A DNA stretch of 17,410 nt from Betaproteobacteria bacterium (lineage in GTDB: Bacteria > Pseudomonadota > Gammaproteobacteria > Burkholderiales > SG8-41): contig JAJTHX010000226.1 in the NCBI GenBank assembly GCA_021300125.1, forward strand, positions 1 to 17,410, given 5' to 3'. Positions 1 through 8,296 of this stretch are shown piece by piece; the first letter of the stretch is position 1; every line of letters begins with the position of its first letter. The notes under the pieces are model-generated. The model did no database searches and was not told the origin of the DNA. It saw only the letters and a list, made by a program, of their open reading frames with translations. The translations under genes were made by a program, and so were the position numbers.

Positions 1-894
1 CAGGCGCTTCAGGAAATCCTCCTTGTTGCGGCCGCGCAGATAGTGCTCGGGGCTGGCGTTGAGCTTCATCCGCGCGTCCTCGCTGCGGCCATCCGTGTAG
101 ACCACCAGCGCGTCGCGGGGCAGGAACGCGGCGGATACCGCCACCGCGCCGTTGAGCAGGCCGCCAGGGTCGTTGCGCAGGTCGAGCACCAGGCCCTGCA
201 TCGGGCCCGGGTTTTCCTTGAACATGCGTTCCAGGGCCCGCGCCATGTTCTCGCCCGTGTGTTCCTGGAATTGCGAGACCCGCACATAGGCATATCCGGG
301 CTCGATCAGCCGCGAGCGCACGCTTTGGATCTTGATCACCGCCCGGGTAAGCGTGACCACGATCGGCTTGGGCTCGCCCTTGCGCACGATGGTCAGCGTG
401 ATCGGGGTGTTGGGCTTGCCGCGCATGCGCTTGACCGCGTCACTCAGCGTCATGCCCTTCACAGCGGTTTCATCGAGGCGGATGATCAGGTCGCCGGCCT
501 TGATGCCCGCGCGCGCTGCCGGCGAATCGTCGATCGGAGAGACCACGCGCACGAAGCCGTCCTCCATGCCGACCTCGATGCCGAGGCCGCCGAATTCGCC
601 CTGGGTGCCGACCTGCATCTCCTTGAAGGCTTCCTGGTCGAGATACGCCGAGTGCGGATCGAGGCCGGTGAGCATGCCGTTGATGGCCTCGGTGATCAGT
701 TTGCGGTCTTCGACCGGTTCGACGTAGTCGCTCTTGATGCGGCCGAAGACCTCGGTGAACGCGCGCAGTTCCTCGATCGGCAGGGGCAGTTTGGCACCGT
801 CGCGCTGGGCGATCGCCGAATAGTTCAGGCTGATCGCGACGCCGATCAGTACGCCACCGATGACCAGGGCGAATTGCTTGATTTTGCTGCTCAT
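1..894 (-). CDS. ctpA: S41 family C-terminal processing protease, partial (3' end outside window)
   Basis: Periplasmic serine protease of the CtpA/Prc family, which cleaves proteins at their C-termini and in several proteobacteria trims cell-wall hydrolases or their adaptors. I translated 298 codons from the ATG at 894 leftwards; the frame is still open at base 1. Residues 8-29 form a membrane anchor or signal segment. Residues about 45-95 are the N-terminal helical part (LDPHSAYL at 78-85). Residues about 98-175 are a PDZ domain (GGLGIEVG, then SPAARAGIKAGD). The protease core starts near 195 and includes LVLDLRNDPGG at 235-245. Family members are usually 430-480 residues, so about one third, including the catalytic Ser/Lys dyad, lies beyond the window. 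The gene lies 23 bp downstream of envC and is probably co-transcribed with gpmI and envC. Confidence 0.93.
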   Translation of the reverse strand, partial: MSSKIKQFALVIGGVLIGVAISLNYSAIAQRDGAKLPLPIEELRAFTEVFGRIKSDYVEPVEDRKLITEAINGMLTGLDPHSAYLDQEAFKEMQVGTQGEFGGLGIEVGMEDGFVRVVSPIDDSPAARAGIKAGDLIIRLDETAVKGMTLSDAVKRMRGKPNTPITLTIVRKGEPKPIVVTLTRAVIKIQSVRSRLIEPGYAYVRVSQFQEHTGENMARALERMFKENPGPMQGLVLDLRNDPGGLLNGAVAVSAAFLPRDALVVYTDGRSEDARMKLNASPEHYLRGRNKEDFLKRL

Positions 895-917
895 TTACTG
901 CTCCTGCGGGGATACCG

Positions 918-2162
918 CTAACGTAGTCTGACCCAGCTCAGGGGGTCAAATGGCCTGCCGGCGTGACGCATCTCAAAGTATAGCCCCGATTCCGCATTGC
1001 CGCCGGAGTTGCCCACGGTGGCCACGCTCTCGCCGCCGCGGATGGTGTCCCCGACCTGCCGCAGCAGCGACTCGGCATTGGCATACAGCGTCATGTAGCT
1101 GTCGCCATGGTCGATGATCAGCAGGTTGCCGAAACCGCGCAGCCAGTCCGCGTAGACCACGCGTCCGGCTGCCACCGCGCGCACGTCCTCGCCGCTGCGG
1201 GCCTGGATGAGCACCCCTTTCCAGGTGATGCCGCCATCGCTCCGTGGACTGCCGAAACGGCCCGCGAGTTCCCCGCGCACCGGCAGCGCCAGCGTGCCGC
1301 GCAGCGCGGCAAAGGCGCGTTCGCCGCTGTCGGCGGGCAGGGCTTCGTTGCGCGGCCGGGGGCCGCGTTCGGCGGCGGGCTTGCGCGGAGGCGGGCGCTG
1401 CTGCGCCAGCCGCGTGAGTTGCTCGATCAGCCGGGTCAGGCGGTTCTCGTTGGCCTGCAGGGAGCGGATCTGCTGCTGCTGGGCGCGGATGTCCCTCGAT
1501 ACCCGGTTCAGCACCTCGGCGCGGGCGCGTTTTTCCTGCTCCAGGCGTTTTTTCTGCAACGCCTGCTCGGCGGTGATGCGTGCAATCGCCGCCGCTTCGT
1601 CGGCGATGTCGCGACCCAGCCGCTCCAGCTCGGCCAGGTCCGCGCGCAGGCCTTCCACCAGGCGCGCGCGCGCACCCGCGATGTGGCCCAGGTATTTCAT
1701 CTGCCGCGCCATGTCATTGGGATTTTCGCGCGCCAGCAGCAGGCGCAATGCGTCGGGCTCGCCTTGCAGGTACTGGCGGCGCAGCATGCGCCCCAGCGCG
1801 TCCTGCTGCGCGCGCAGCCTGGTTTCGGTCTCGCGCGCAGTTTTGCGCAAATCGCCCAGCTTGGCGCCGGATTCGCGCGACTGGCGTGCAAGGTCGCGCA
1901 GTTCACGGCTGGCTTCCGAGATCGCGCGTTCCGACTCGCGCAACGCGTCCGAGGCTTCCGATTTGATCTCCTCGGACGCGGCCAGCTTTTTCTGCATCGC
2001 AGAGATGCGGCCGCGCAGCTCGCGCAGCTCGTCCTGGGCCTCGCCGGGATTGCTTGCGGCGGCGAGGGCTGGCAGCGGCGCCAGCAGCAGCGCCAGCATC
2101 AGCCACGGCGCCGCTGCCCCGGGCCCGGGCAACCGCGTCAGGACCGGTTCAGGTGAATTCAA
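918..2162 (-). CDS. envC: Murein hydrolase activator EnvC (coiled coil plus degenerate LytM/M23 domain)
   Basis: Periplasmic activator of N-acetylmuramyl-L-alanine amidases at the division septum; 414 residues. An N-terminal signal peptide ends around residue 36 (LAPLPALAAA). Residues about 40-260 are Glu/Arg/Gln/Leu-rich coiled coil, followed by a basic Pro-rich linker and a LytM domain from about 290 to the end. The zinc ligands of active M23 peptidases are missing: TWKG replaces the first HxxxD motif, and LYFEMRH replaces the HxH motif. These are the same substitutions I recall in E. coli EnvC, so it should be a non-catalytic activator. The start is uncertain: TTG at 2162 overlaps the gpmI stop region by 14 bp and has no clear ribosome binding site; an in-frame TTG ten codons later is the main alternative. 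Gene order gpmI-envC-ctpA matches that of other Gammaproteobacteria. Confidence 0.92.
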   Translation of the reverse strand: MNSPEPVLTRLPGPGAAAPWLMLALLLAPLPALAAASNPGEAQDELRELRGRISAMQKKLAASEEIKSEASDALRESERAISEASRELRDLARQSRESGAKLGDLRKTARETETRLRAQQDALGRMLRRQYLQGEPDALRLLLARENPNDMARQMKYLGHIAGARARLVEGLRADLAELERLGRDIADEAAAIARITAEQALQKKRLEQEKRARAEVLNRVSRDIRAQQQQIRSLQANENRLTRLIEQLTRLAQQRPPPRKPAAERGPRPRNEALPADSGERAFAALRGTLALPVRGELAGRFGSPRSDGGITWKGVLIQARSGEDVRAVAAGRVVYADWLRGFGNLLIIDHGDSYMTLYANAESLLRQVGDTIRGGESVATVGNSGGNAESGLYFEMRHAGRPFDPLSWVRLR

Positions 2163-3684
2163 GCAGGCAGCGTCCGGTCATCGCCGCGGGTTGTGGCAGG
2201 CCCATCATGGCCAGCAGCGTCGGCGCCACGTCCTGCAACGCGCCGCCTTCGGCCATCTTCGCCTTGCGTCCGATGTAGAGCAGCGGCACCAGGTTCAGCG
2301 TGTGCGCGGTATGCGGCTGCTGTGAAGTCTCGTCGCGCATGGTTTCGGCATTACCGTGGTCTGCGGTGATCAGCACCTCGCCACCGGTTTCGCGCATCGC
2401 CTCGACTGCACGGCCGACGCATTCGTCGAGCACCTCGATGGCACGCGTCGCGGCCTCCAGGTTGCCGGTGTGGCCGACCATGTCGCCATTGGCGAAATTG
2501 CAGACGATGGCGTGGTACTGCTTCGAGCGGATCGCCGTCACCAGCTTGTCGGTGACTTCGCGCGCGCTCATCTCCGGCTGCAGGTCATAGGTTGCGACCT
2601 TGGGCGAGGGCACCAGGACGCGGTCCTCGCCGGGGTAGGGTGTCTCGATGCCGCCGTTGAAGAAATAGGTGACATGGGCGTATTTCTCGGTTTCGGCGAT
2701 GCGCAACTGGCGCAGGCCGTGCCGCGACAGGATCTCGCCGAAACCGTCGCGGATTTCCTGGGGGCCGAAAGCCGCGGGCAGAGGGGCGAAGTCGTCGCCG
2801 TAGCGGGTGAGCGTGCAGTAGTAGCCAAGTTTCGGCACGCGGGCGCGGGCAAAACCGGCGAAGCCGGGATCGGTCAGAGCGGCCGTCAGCTGGCGTGCGC
2901 GATCGGCGCGGAAATTCATGAATACCGCGGCGTCGCCGTCCATCATGCGCGCGGGTGATGCGCCCGCAGCCTGGATTGCGGTGGCCTGCACGAATTCGTC
3001 GGTTTCGCCGCGTGCGTAAGCCGCTTTCAGCGCGGACAGCGCGTCCGGCGCCGTGTGCGGCGCACGGCCGTCCACAATCAGGTCAAAGGCGGACTGCACC
3101 CGGTCCCAGCGCTGGTCGCGGTCCATCGCGAAATAGCGTCCGCAGACCGATGCGATGCGCGCGTTACCCAGCCGGGCGCAGAGCTGCCCGAGCGCGGCCA
3201 GGGAGGGCTCCGCGCTTTGCGGGGGCGTGTCGCGTCCGTCGAGAAAGGCGTGCACCAGCACCTGTTTCACACCGCGTGCCGCGGCGAGCTTGAGCAGGGC
3301 ATGGATCTGCGATTCGTGGCTGTGCACGCCGCCGGGGGAGAGCAGGCCCAGCACGTGCAGCGTGCTGCCGGCGGCGGTGTCGAGCAGCTTCGCGAAAACC
3401 GCGTTCTGCGCGAACTCGCCGGTTTCGATCGCGTGCTCGATCTTGGTGTAGTCCTGGTAGATCACGCGGCCGGCGCCGATGTTCATGTGCCCGACCTCGG
3501 AGTTGCCCATCTGCTGCGGCGGCAGCCCCACCCATTTTTCGCTGGCGTCGATCAGGGTGCGCGGGCAGGTGTTCCACCACACGTTCCAGTGCGGTTTGCG
3601 GGCCTGGCAGATGGCGTTGTCCTCACAGGCCTCGCGGTGGCCGAAACCGTCCAGAATGATGAGCAGGGCCGGGGTGATCGACAT
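2149..3684 (-). CDS. gpmI: 2,3-bisphosphoglycerate-independent phosphoglycerate mutase
   Basis: Cytoplasmic glycolytic and gluconeogenic enzyme that interconverts 3- and 2-phosphoglycerate through a phosphoserine intermediate and needs Mn2+. The 511-residue product is the usual family length. The metal-binding LDGFG sits at residues 11-15 and the phosphoserine nucleophile is Ser62 in GNSEVGH. The central substrate-binding part contains FLDGRDTPP. The C-terminal ITADHGNAE carries the second set of metal ligands of the alkaline phosphatase superfamily. The ATG at 3684 is the natural start because the protein begins with the family's typical PALLIILDGFG. No good Shine-Dalgarno is visible upstream. 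It is the first gene of the leftward operon and overlaps the envC start by 14 bp, suggesting translational coupling. Confidence 0.97.
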   Translation of the reverse strand: MSITPALLIILDGFGHREACEDNAICQARKPHWNVWWNTCPRTLIDASEKWVGLPPQQMGNSEVGHMNIGAGRVIYQDYTKIEHAIETGEFAQNAVFAKLLDTAAGSTLHVLGLLSPGGVHSHESQIHALLKLAAARGVKQVLVHAFLDGRDTPPQSAEPSLAALGQLCARLGNARIASVCGRYFAMDRDQRWDRVQSAFDLIVDGRAPHTAPDALSALKAAYARGETDEFVQATAIQAAGASPARMMDGDAAVFMNFRADRARQLTAALTDPGFAGFARARVPKLGYYCTLTRYGDDFAPLPAAFGPQEIRDGFGEILSRHGLRQLRIAETEKYAHVTYFFNGGIETPYPGEDRVLVPSPKVATYDLQPEMSAREVTDKLVTAIRSKQYHAIVCNFANGDMVGHTGNLEAATRAIEVLDECVGRAVEAMRETGGEVLITADHGNAETMRDETSQQPHTAHTLNLVPLLYIGRKAKMAEGGALQDVAPTLLAMMGLPQPAAMTGRCLLEFT

Positions 3685-3724
3685 GATGATATGTTGATGA
3701 TTTTATTAATGAAATTGGAATACT

Positions 3725-3733
3725 TGCTAGAAT
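3725..3733 (+). promoter_or_regulatory. Extended -10 promoter candidate in the gpmI/pglL divergent region
   Basis: The divergent gap 3685-3761 is strikingly AT-rich: bases 3681-3740 hold 16 G/C out of 60. On the plus strand it contains TGCTAGAAT, which is an extended -10 (TGn) followed by a 5/6 match to TATAAT, 28 bp before the GTG start at 3762. No good -35 is seen at 16-18 bp, as is usual for extended -10 promoters. The leftward promoter for gpmI must lie in the same gap, but I could not choose one. The same nine bases recur at 5464-5472. Confidence 0.5.
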
Positions 3734-3761
3734 GCGATTTTAAATCATTTCCCCGTCCCGC

Positions 3762-5507
3762 GTGTTCGCTCCTCCGCTCCTGGCACGGTGCGGCCTGCTT
3801 CTGGCCGCGCTGCTCTGCGCCCTGCCATTCCTGCAGCCTTACCACCGGCACCCGCTGACCGCGTTTTATTCGGAGTGGATGGCGCTGGTGCTGGGCTGCG
3901 GCGTGGCCCTCGTGCTGGCTTTGGCCTCCGCCTGGCGCGAAGGTCGTCTGCCGTGGAGTGCCATGGCGCCGCTGGCGCTGGCCATTCTGCTGTTCCTGCA
4001 TGCCTTGTTCGACCGTGCCCCGTATTTCGGCCAGGCGCTGACCGCGGCGCTGTATCTGCTGTGGGCGGCATTGCTGGTGCTGGCGGGCCATGCGCTGGCG
4101 CGGCTGGCCGGTCGCGAGGCCCTGATCGATGCCCTGGCGACGGGCCTTGCCCTGGGCGCGCTGCTGAGCGCGTTCGCAGGGCTGGTCCAGCACCTGCAGC
4201 TGCCCACCCTGCTTGATGCCTGGGTTGCGCGTGCGGTGAGCGCAGCGATATTCGGCAACCTTGCACAGGCCAACCATTTTGCCGCCTACACCACGCTGGG
4301 GCTGCTCGCGTTTGCCGAACTGCACCGCCGCGGCCGCGTCGGCTGCGCCGCGCTGGCGCTGGCTGCGGCACCAATGCTGCTGGTGCTCGGACTTTCGGGG
4401 TCCCGGGCGGCGGCGCTGTACCTGATCGCCGCACTGCTGATCGCGCTGCTGATATGGCGCCGCCAGCATGAAGACGGCGCGCAGCGGCTGGCGGCGGTCT
4501 GCGCCACCTATGTCGTCGCCTATGTGCTGTTGCAGGCGCTGGTGGCGGCCGGCGTGCTGCAAGGTGCGCCGCGCGAGGCGGTGACCGCGGCCGAGCGCAT
4601 GGTGGACGGCGCGGCGAGCATCGCCGACCGCCTGCGCCTGTGGCATGCGGCCTGGCTGATGTTCATCGCCGAGCCGCTGTCCGGCGCCGGCTGGGGACAG
4701 TTTGCGACCGGCTTTTTCGAGCGCGCCGCCCTGCTGTATCCGCAGGGCGGCTACCAGCTCTACCACCATGCCCACAACATCCTGATGCAGCTGCTGGCGG
4801 AGACCGGCCTCGCCGGCCTGGCCTGTGTCGTGATGCCGCTGGCTTGCGCGCTCCGGCGTCCCGCGCTGCCGGTGCCAACCGGCGGCATCTGGTTGATGGC
4901 AGCGCTGGGGGCGACGCTGCTGCTGCACAGCCTGCTGGAGTATCCGCTCTGGTACGCCTATTTCCTCGGCCCTGCCGCGCTGCTGCTGGGTGCGGCGCAC
5001 CAGGCTGAGCTGAGATTGCACCTGCCCGGGCTGTGGCGGGTCGCGACCCTGTTGCTGGTCTGCGGCGGGCTGGTCAACCTGGTCCGGCTGTGGCCGGAGT
5101 ACCGCGACTTCGAACGCCTGTTCCTGGCCGTTCCGCCACCGGCGGCTGAGCAGCCGGCCATCCTGTCGCGCCTGCACCGCAACCCGCTGCTACGGCATTA
5201 CGTCGAAGTCGCCTATACGCTGCCGATGCGGCCCGGTCTTGGCGAACTCGACCGCCAGCTGTATGCCAACACCCGCGCCCTGCGTTTTGTGCCGGTGGAC
5301 ACGCTGGCCTGGCGCCAGGTGCTGCTGCTGGCGCTGGCCGAGCGGCCGCAGGAGGCATTGCGCAGCCTGGAGCTGGCGAGGGCAGCCTACCCGCAGCCTC
5401 CGCGCGATTACCGCGAGGCGCTGCACCGCCTGTCGCGGGAGCAGCCGGAGCGGCTGCGGCCTCTGCTAGAATCCGCGACCGAAACTTCATCAACCGCAAG
5501 GCCCTGA
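3762..5507 (+). CDS. pglL: PglL/Wzy-type O-oligosaccharyltransferase (O-antigen ligase superfamily)
   Basis: Polytopic inner-membrane enzyme of the O-antigen ligase superfamily, 581 residues with about a dozen hydrophobic segments. Family members move lipid-linked glycans in the periplasm onto lipid A core, growing polymers, or Ser/Thr of pilins. Three features favour the protein-glycosylating PglL branch: FGNLAQANHFA at 164-174, a Wzy_C-type loop with HAHNILMQLLAETGL from His336, and HSLLEYPLWYAYF from His389. A hydrophilic C-terminal region from about residue 445 (Arg/Leu/Pro-rich, helical) resembles the tail of these enzymes. The start is GTG at 3762; an in-frame TAA at 3741 excludes longer versions and there is no strong ribosome binding site. 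A Wzy polymerase or WaaL ligase role cannot be excluded from sequence alone. It sits between two conserved housekeeping blocks, with no other glycan gene in the window. Confidence 0.78.
   Translation: MFAPPLLARCGLLLAALLCALPFLQPYHRHPLTAFYSEWMALVLGCGVALVLALASAWREGRLPWSAMAPLALAILLFLHALFDRAPYFGQALTAALYLLWAALLVLAGHALARLAGREALIDALATGLALGALLSAFAGLVQHLQLPTLLDAWVARAVSAAIFGNLAQANHFAAYTTLGLLAFAELHRRGRVGCAALALAAAPMLLVLGLSGSRAAALYLIAALLIALLIWRRQHEDGAQRLAAVCATYVVAYVLLQALVAAGVLQGAPREAVTAAERMVDGAASIADRLRLWHAAWLMFIAEPLSGAGWGQFATGFFERAALLYPQGGYQLYHHAHNILMQLLAETGLAGLACVVMPLACALRRPALPVPTGGIWLMAALGATLLLHSLLEYPLWYAYFLGPAALLLGAAHQAELRLHLPGLWRVATLLLVCGGLVNLVRLWPEYRDFERLFLAVPPPAAEQPAILSRLHRNPLLRHYVEVAYTLPMRPGLGELDRQLYANTRALRFVPVDTLAWRQVLLLALAERPQEALRSLELARAAYPQPPRDYREALHRLSREQPERLRPLLESATETSSTARP
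5464..5472 (+). promoter_or_regulatory. Extended -10 promoter candidate for the yibN-grxC-secB block
   Basis: TGCTAGAAT lies inside the last codons of the upstream pglL gene and repeats exactly the nine-base extended -10 found at 3725-3733; each copy is followed by a CG-containing start region. It is 72 bp before the yibN ATG, a reasonable distance for an operon promoter. No matching -35 is visible. The exact repeat of the motif at the two places where a promoter is expected is the main support. Confidence 0.4.
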
Positions 5508-5544
5508 GCCCCCGGCCCCCTACAGGCCCGGCGGTCACCTCCCC

Positions 5545-5982
5545 ATGGAATCCTTTTTCGATTACCTGCAGAAAAGCCCCTTCAACATGATGCTGTTCGG
5601 CGGCGCGCTGGCAAGTGGCGTGATGCTGCTGTGGCCGCTGCTGGTGAAGCCCTTCCGCTCGGGCAAGGAACTGGGCCCTTTCGAGGCGGTGCAGCTGATC
5701 AACCGCAACGACGCGCTGGTGATCGACCTGCGCGACACCGGCGAGTACGAGTCCGGCCATATTTCCGGCGCGCGCCACCTGCCGGAACGCCAGCTGGTGG
5801 ATCGCCTGCAGGAACTGGATAAATTCAAGGACCGGCCGCTGCTGGTGACCTGCCGCAGCGGCATGCGGGCGAGCGCCGCCGTGCACGTGATGCGGCGCAA
5901 GGGGTTCGGGCAGGCGGTGAGCCTGCGCGGCGGCATCAGTGCCTGGGAGCAGGCGGGCATGCCGCTGCAGAAGAAAAAATAA
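5545..5982 (+). CDS. yibN: Membrane-anchored rhodanese-domain sulfurtransferase, YibN-like
   Basis: 145-residue protein with one hydrophobic segment at about 14-34 followed by a single rhodanese domain at about 44-140. The active-site loop CRSGMRAS places the persulfide-carrying cysteine at 103, and the domain has the usual VIDLRDTGEYESGHI and GGISAWE motifs, so all hallmarks of an active rhodanese are present. The anchor predicts an inner-membrane location with the domain probably in the cytoplasm. The ATG at 5545 follows the pglL stop by 37 bp. It is directly followed by grxC and secB, the same order as yibN-grxC-secB in E. coli. The physiological sulfur acceptor is unknown. Confidence 0.92.
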   Translation: MESFFDYLQKSPFNMMLFGGALASGVMLLWPLLVKPFRSGKELGPFEAVQLINRNDALVIDLRDTGEYESGHISGARHLPERQLVDRLQELDKFKDRPLLVTCRSGMRASAAVHVMRRKGFGQAVSLRGGISAWEQAGMPLQKKK

Positions 5983-6001
5983 TCCCGCGGAGACCACCCT
6001 C

Positions 6002-6259
6002 ATGGCCAGGATTCGCATGTATGCCACCGCGGTCTGCCCCTACTGCCAGATGGCCGAGCGCCTGCTTCGGGGCAAGGGTGTGACCGAGATCGAGAAAATC
6101 CGCATCGACAGTGATCCCGCGCTGCGCGAGGAGATGATGCAGAAAACCGGGCGCCGCACCGTGCCGCAGATCTACATCGGTGACACCCATGTCGGCGGCT
6201 ATGACGATCTCGCCGCCCTCGACCGCGCCGGCGGCCTCGATCCGCTGCTGGCCTCCTGA
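6002..6259 (+). CDS. grxC: Glutaredoxin 3
   Basis: Small glutathione-dependent thiol-disulfide oxidoreductase of the cytoplasm, 85 residues, the standard glutaredoxin length. The redox-active CPYC motif is at residues 12-15, followed by the cis-proline TVPQI and the glutathione-binding GGYDD. The C-terminus GGLDPLL matches E. coli Grx3 closely. I chose ATG 6002, preceded by GGAG at 5989-5992 with a 9-bp spacer; the frame continues upstream to a possible start at 5939, but that would add 21 unrelated residues overlapping yibN. It probably belongs to the operon yibN-grxC-secB. Confidence 0.96.
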   Translation: MARIRMYATAVCPYCQMAERLLRGKGVTEIEKIRIDSDPALREEMMQKTGRRTVPQIYIGDTHVGGYDDLAALDRAGGLDPLLAS

Positions 6260-6304
6260 TTCTCAACCCGACGATTCAACGCGAATCTCCAACCGGTATC
6301 CCGC

Positions 6305-6793
6305 ATGAGCGAACAGCCCCAGCAGGCCCAGCCCCAGTTCGGCATCCAGAAAATCTATCTGAAAGACCTGTCGCTGGAGTTACCCAACGCACCGCAGGTT
6401 TTCCTGCAGATGGAGGCGCCGGAAATCGACATCCAGGTGCATAACGCAGCAGCCGCCCTGGATGCGGCCAACGGCCTGTTTGAGGCGGTGCTCACCGTCA
6501 CCGTCACCGCAAAGCTCAAGGACAAGACCGTGTTCCTGGTCGAGGCCGCGCAGGCCGGGATTTTCCAGATCCTCAACCTGCCGCCGCAGGAAATCGACGC
6601 CGTGCTCGGCATCCTGTGCCCGAGTACGCTGTTGCCGTACGCCCGCGAGGCCGTATCCGGCGTGCTGATCCGCGCCGGTTTCCCTCCGGTGGTGCTGCAG
6701 CACATGAGCTTCGACGCCGCTTACCAGGAACGGCTGCGTCAGATGCAGGCCGAGCAGCAAGGCCAGCCGGCTCCGGCCGTCACGGTGCAGTAA
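6305..6793 (+). CDS. secB: Protein-export chaperone SecB
   Basis: Cytosolic homotetrameric chaperone that keeps precursor proteins unfolded and delivers them to SecA; 162 residues, typical for the family. Recognisable stretches are FGIQKIYLKDLSLE near residues 12-25, the central beta strands (VTVTAKL), and the helix LPPQEIDAVLGILCP with LLPYAREAVSGV, then GFPPVVL. The Ala/Gln/Pro-rich C-terminal tail (MQAEQQGQPAPA) is in the SecA-contact region. The ATG at 6305 lies 45 bp after grxC. Its presence fits a proteobacterium that exports many precursors. Confidence 0.97.
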   Translation: MSEQPQQAQPQFGIQKIYLKDLSLELPNAPQVFLQMEAPEIDIQVHNAAAALDAANGLFEAVLTVTVTAKLKDKTVFLVEAAQAGIFQILNLPPQEIDAVLGILCPSTLLPYAREAVSGVLIRAGFPPVVLQHMSFDAAYQERLRQMQAEQQGQPAPAVTVQ

Positions 6794-6799
6794 AGGGCC

Positions 6800-7237
6800 A
6801 TGCCGGTACGTTGCCTGGCGCTGCTCATCGCGTTGCTCGCTGCGGGCGCGAATGCGGCGGAGTTTCGCGCCGCCGCCGAGAACGCGGTGATCCTCTACGA
6901 TGCGCCCTCGACCAAGGCGCGCAAGCTGTTCATCGTCAACCGCGGCTATCCGCTGGAAGTCGTGGTCCAGGTCGAGGGCTGGGTCAAGGTGCGCGATGCG
7001 ACCGGCGCCCTGTCATGGGCCGAGGTGAAATCACTCGATAACTCGCGCAACGTACTGGTGCGCGCGGCCAGCGTGGCGCTGCGCCAGAAACCGGCGGATG
7101 ACGCCCCGGTCGTCGCCGAGCTGCGCCGCGACGTGCTGCTGGAGCTGGTCGACCGGCCTGCCGGCGGCTGGGCCCAGGTGCGCCATCGCGACGCCGGCGC
7201 CGGTTTTGTCCGCGTCGCCGATATCTGGGGCGAATGA
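6800..7237 (+). CDS. Periplasmic protein with two bacterial SH3 domains
   Basis: 145-residue exported protein. Residues 1-20 form a signal peptide ([13 protein letters not shown]). The rest is two bacterial SH3-like units. The first runs about 21-73 ([32 protein letters not shown]), and the second about 77-145 ([35 protein letters not shown], then IWG). Such domains commonly bind peptidoglycan peptides, so a cell-wall role is likely, but no catalytic domain is present. It starts 6 bp after the secB stop, with AAGGG in between serving as ribosome binding site, so it is translated with secB. I recall SH3 proteins at this place before gpsA in other proteobacteria; the precise function is unknown. 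Confidence 0.85.
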   Translation: MPVRCLALLIALLAAGANAAEFRAAAENAVILYDAPSTKARKLFIVNRGYPLEVVVQVEGWVKVRDATGALSWAEVKSLDNSRNVLVRAASVALRQKPADDAPVVAELRRDVLLELVDRPAGGWAQVRHRDAGAGFVRVADIWGE

Positions 7238-7280
7238 AACCGGGCATGACGGGTCCGCAGGCAACTGCCGGCACCGCGGC

Positions 7281-8276
7281 ATGAACATCACCGTTCTCGG
7301 CGCTGGCGCCTGGGGCAGTGCGATGGCCTGCCACCTCGCCGCAACGCATCCAGTGGTGCTGTGGGCGCGTGATGCAGCCTTAGCCGAAACGCTGCGCCGT
7401 GAGGGAGCCAATACCCGTTACCTGCCCGGTGTGCGCTTTCCCGAAACCCTGCGTGTCAAGGCCGATCTTGCGCAGGCCCTAAACGGCGCGCAGTGCCTGA
7501 TTCTTGCCATGACCGTGGCAGGGCTGCGCGGCACCCTGCAGCGGCTGCGGGAATTCGCAGTGACGGTGCCGGTGATCTGGCTGTGCAAGGGTTTCGAGCG
7601 GCCGCAGGCGAAGCTGCCGCACGAGGTGTTTGCCGAAGTGATGGCCCCGGGCCATCCGCACGCTGTGCTGTCCGGGCCCAGTTTCGCGCAGGAAGTCGCT
7701 GCCGGACTGCCTGCAGCGTTGACGCTGGCCTCGGCCCGGCAGCACGATGCGGATGAGCTGGCGCGCCAGCTGCATGGCGGTACGCTGCGCGTGTATTCGC
7801 ATGACGACGTGGTCGGCGTCGAAGTCGGTGGCGCTGTGAAAAACGTGATGGCGATCGCCTCCGGCGTCTGCGACGGTTTCGGCCTCGGGCTCAATGCACG
7901 TGCCGCACTGATCACCCGCGGCCTCGCCGAGATGACCCGCCTCGGCGTGGCCCTCGGCGCCCGTGTCGAAACCTTCATGGGGCTTGCCGGCATCGGCGAC
8001 CTGATCCTGACCTGCACCGGCGATCTCTCGCGCAACCGCCGCGTCGGCCTCGCGCTGGCCCGGGGGCAGACGCTGGCTGGCGCCCAGGCCGGGCTGGGCC
8101 ATGTTGCCGAAGGCGTGTTCACCGCGGCCGAGGTGCTGCGCCGCGCGCGCACACTGGGCGTGGACATGCCGATCACCGACGCGGTGTGCCGCGTACTCGA
8201 TCAGCCAGAACGTACTGCCGATGTGGTACGCGAACTGCTTTCACGTGATGTACGACCCGAACACGGCAGCCGCTGA
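7281..8276 (+). CDS. gpsA: NAD(P)-dependent glycerol-3-phosphate dehydrogenase
   Basis: Cytoplasmic enzyme that reduces dihydroxyacetone phosphate to sn-glycerol-3-phosphate, the backbone for phospholipids. 331 residues from ATG 7281, matching the usual length. The Rossmann motif GAGAWG is at residues 7-12. A later segment reads [11 protein letters not shown], and the catalytic lysine lies in [13 protein letters not shown] (Lys187). The C-terminal helical domain has [16 protein letters not shown] and [13 protein letters not shown], followed by the NRRVG motif. The frame is open further upstream to 7098, but that extension is a different frame of the SH3 gene. It ends 9 bp from the convergent trmL gene. 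Confidence 0.97.
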   Translation: MNITVLGAGAWGSAMACHLAATHPVVLWARDAALAETLRREGANTRYLPGVRFPETLRVKADLAQALNGAQCLILAMTVAGLRGTLQRLREFAVTVPVIWLCKGFERPQAKLPHEVFAEVMAPGHPHAVLSGPSFAQEVAAGLPAALTLASARQHDADELARQLHGGTLRVYSHDDVVGVEVGGAVKNVMAIASGVCDGFGLGLNARAALITRGLAEMTRLGVALGARVETFMGLAGIGDLILTCTGDLSRNRRVGLALARGQTLAGAQAGLGHVAEGVFTAAEVLRRARTLGVDMPITDAVCRVLDQPERTADVVRELLSRDVRPEHGSR

Positions 8277-8296
8277 GCGGCGGTTTCAGCTGCCGT
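8263..8296. terminator. Inverted repeat at the gpsA/trmL convergent ends, possible bidirectional terminator
   Basis: An exact 8-bp inverted repeat, ACGGCAGC (8263-8270) and GCTGCCGT (8289-8296), straddles both stop codons. Inside it CCGC-TGA-GCGG (8270-8280) can form a second, competing small stem. There is no T-tract on either side, so it is not a classical intrinsic terminator. Its position between tail-to-tail genes is the main reason to suspect a role. Confidence 0.35.

Noticed and set aside
43..921. 292-codon plus-strand frame at the left end
   Set aside because: Antisense to the S41 protease, whose PDZ and protease motifs are unambiguous on the minus strand.
1107..2325. Long plus-strand frames opposite envC and gpmI
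   Set aside because: Arg/Ala/Ser- or Gln-rich shadows; the coiled coil and LytM domain on the minus strand explain the region.
3552..5177. 541-codon open frame on the minus strand, Gln/Arg-rich, across pglL
   Set aside because: Composition (Gln, Arg, His-rich, no hydrophobic core) is typical of an antisense frame opposite a Leu/Ala-rich membrane protein. The plus-strand frame carries clear PglL/Wzy motifs.
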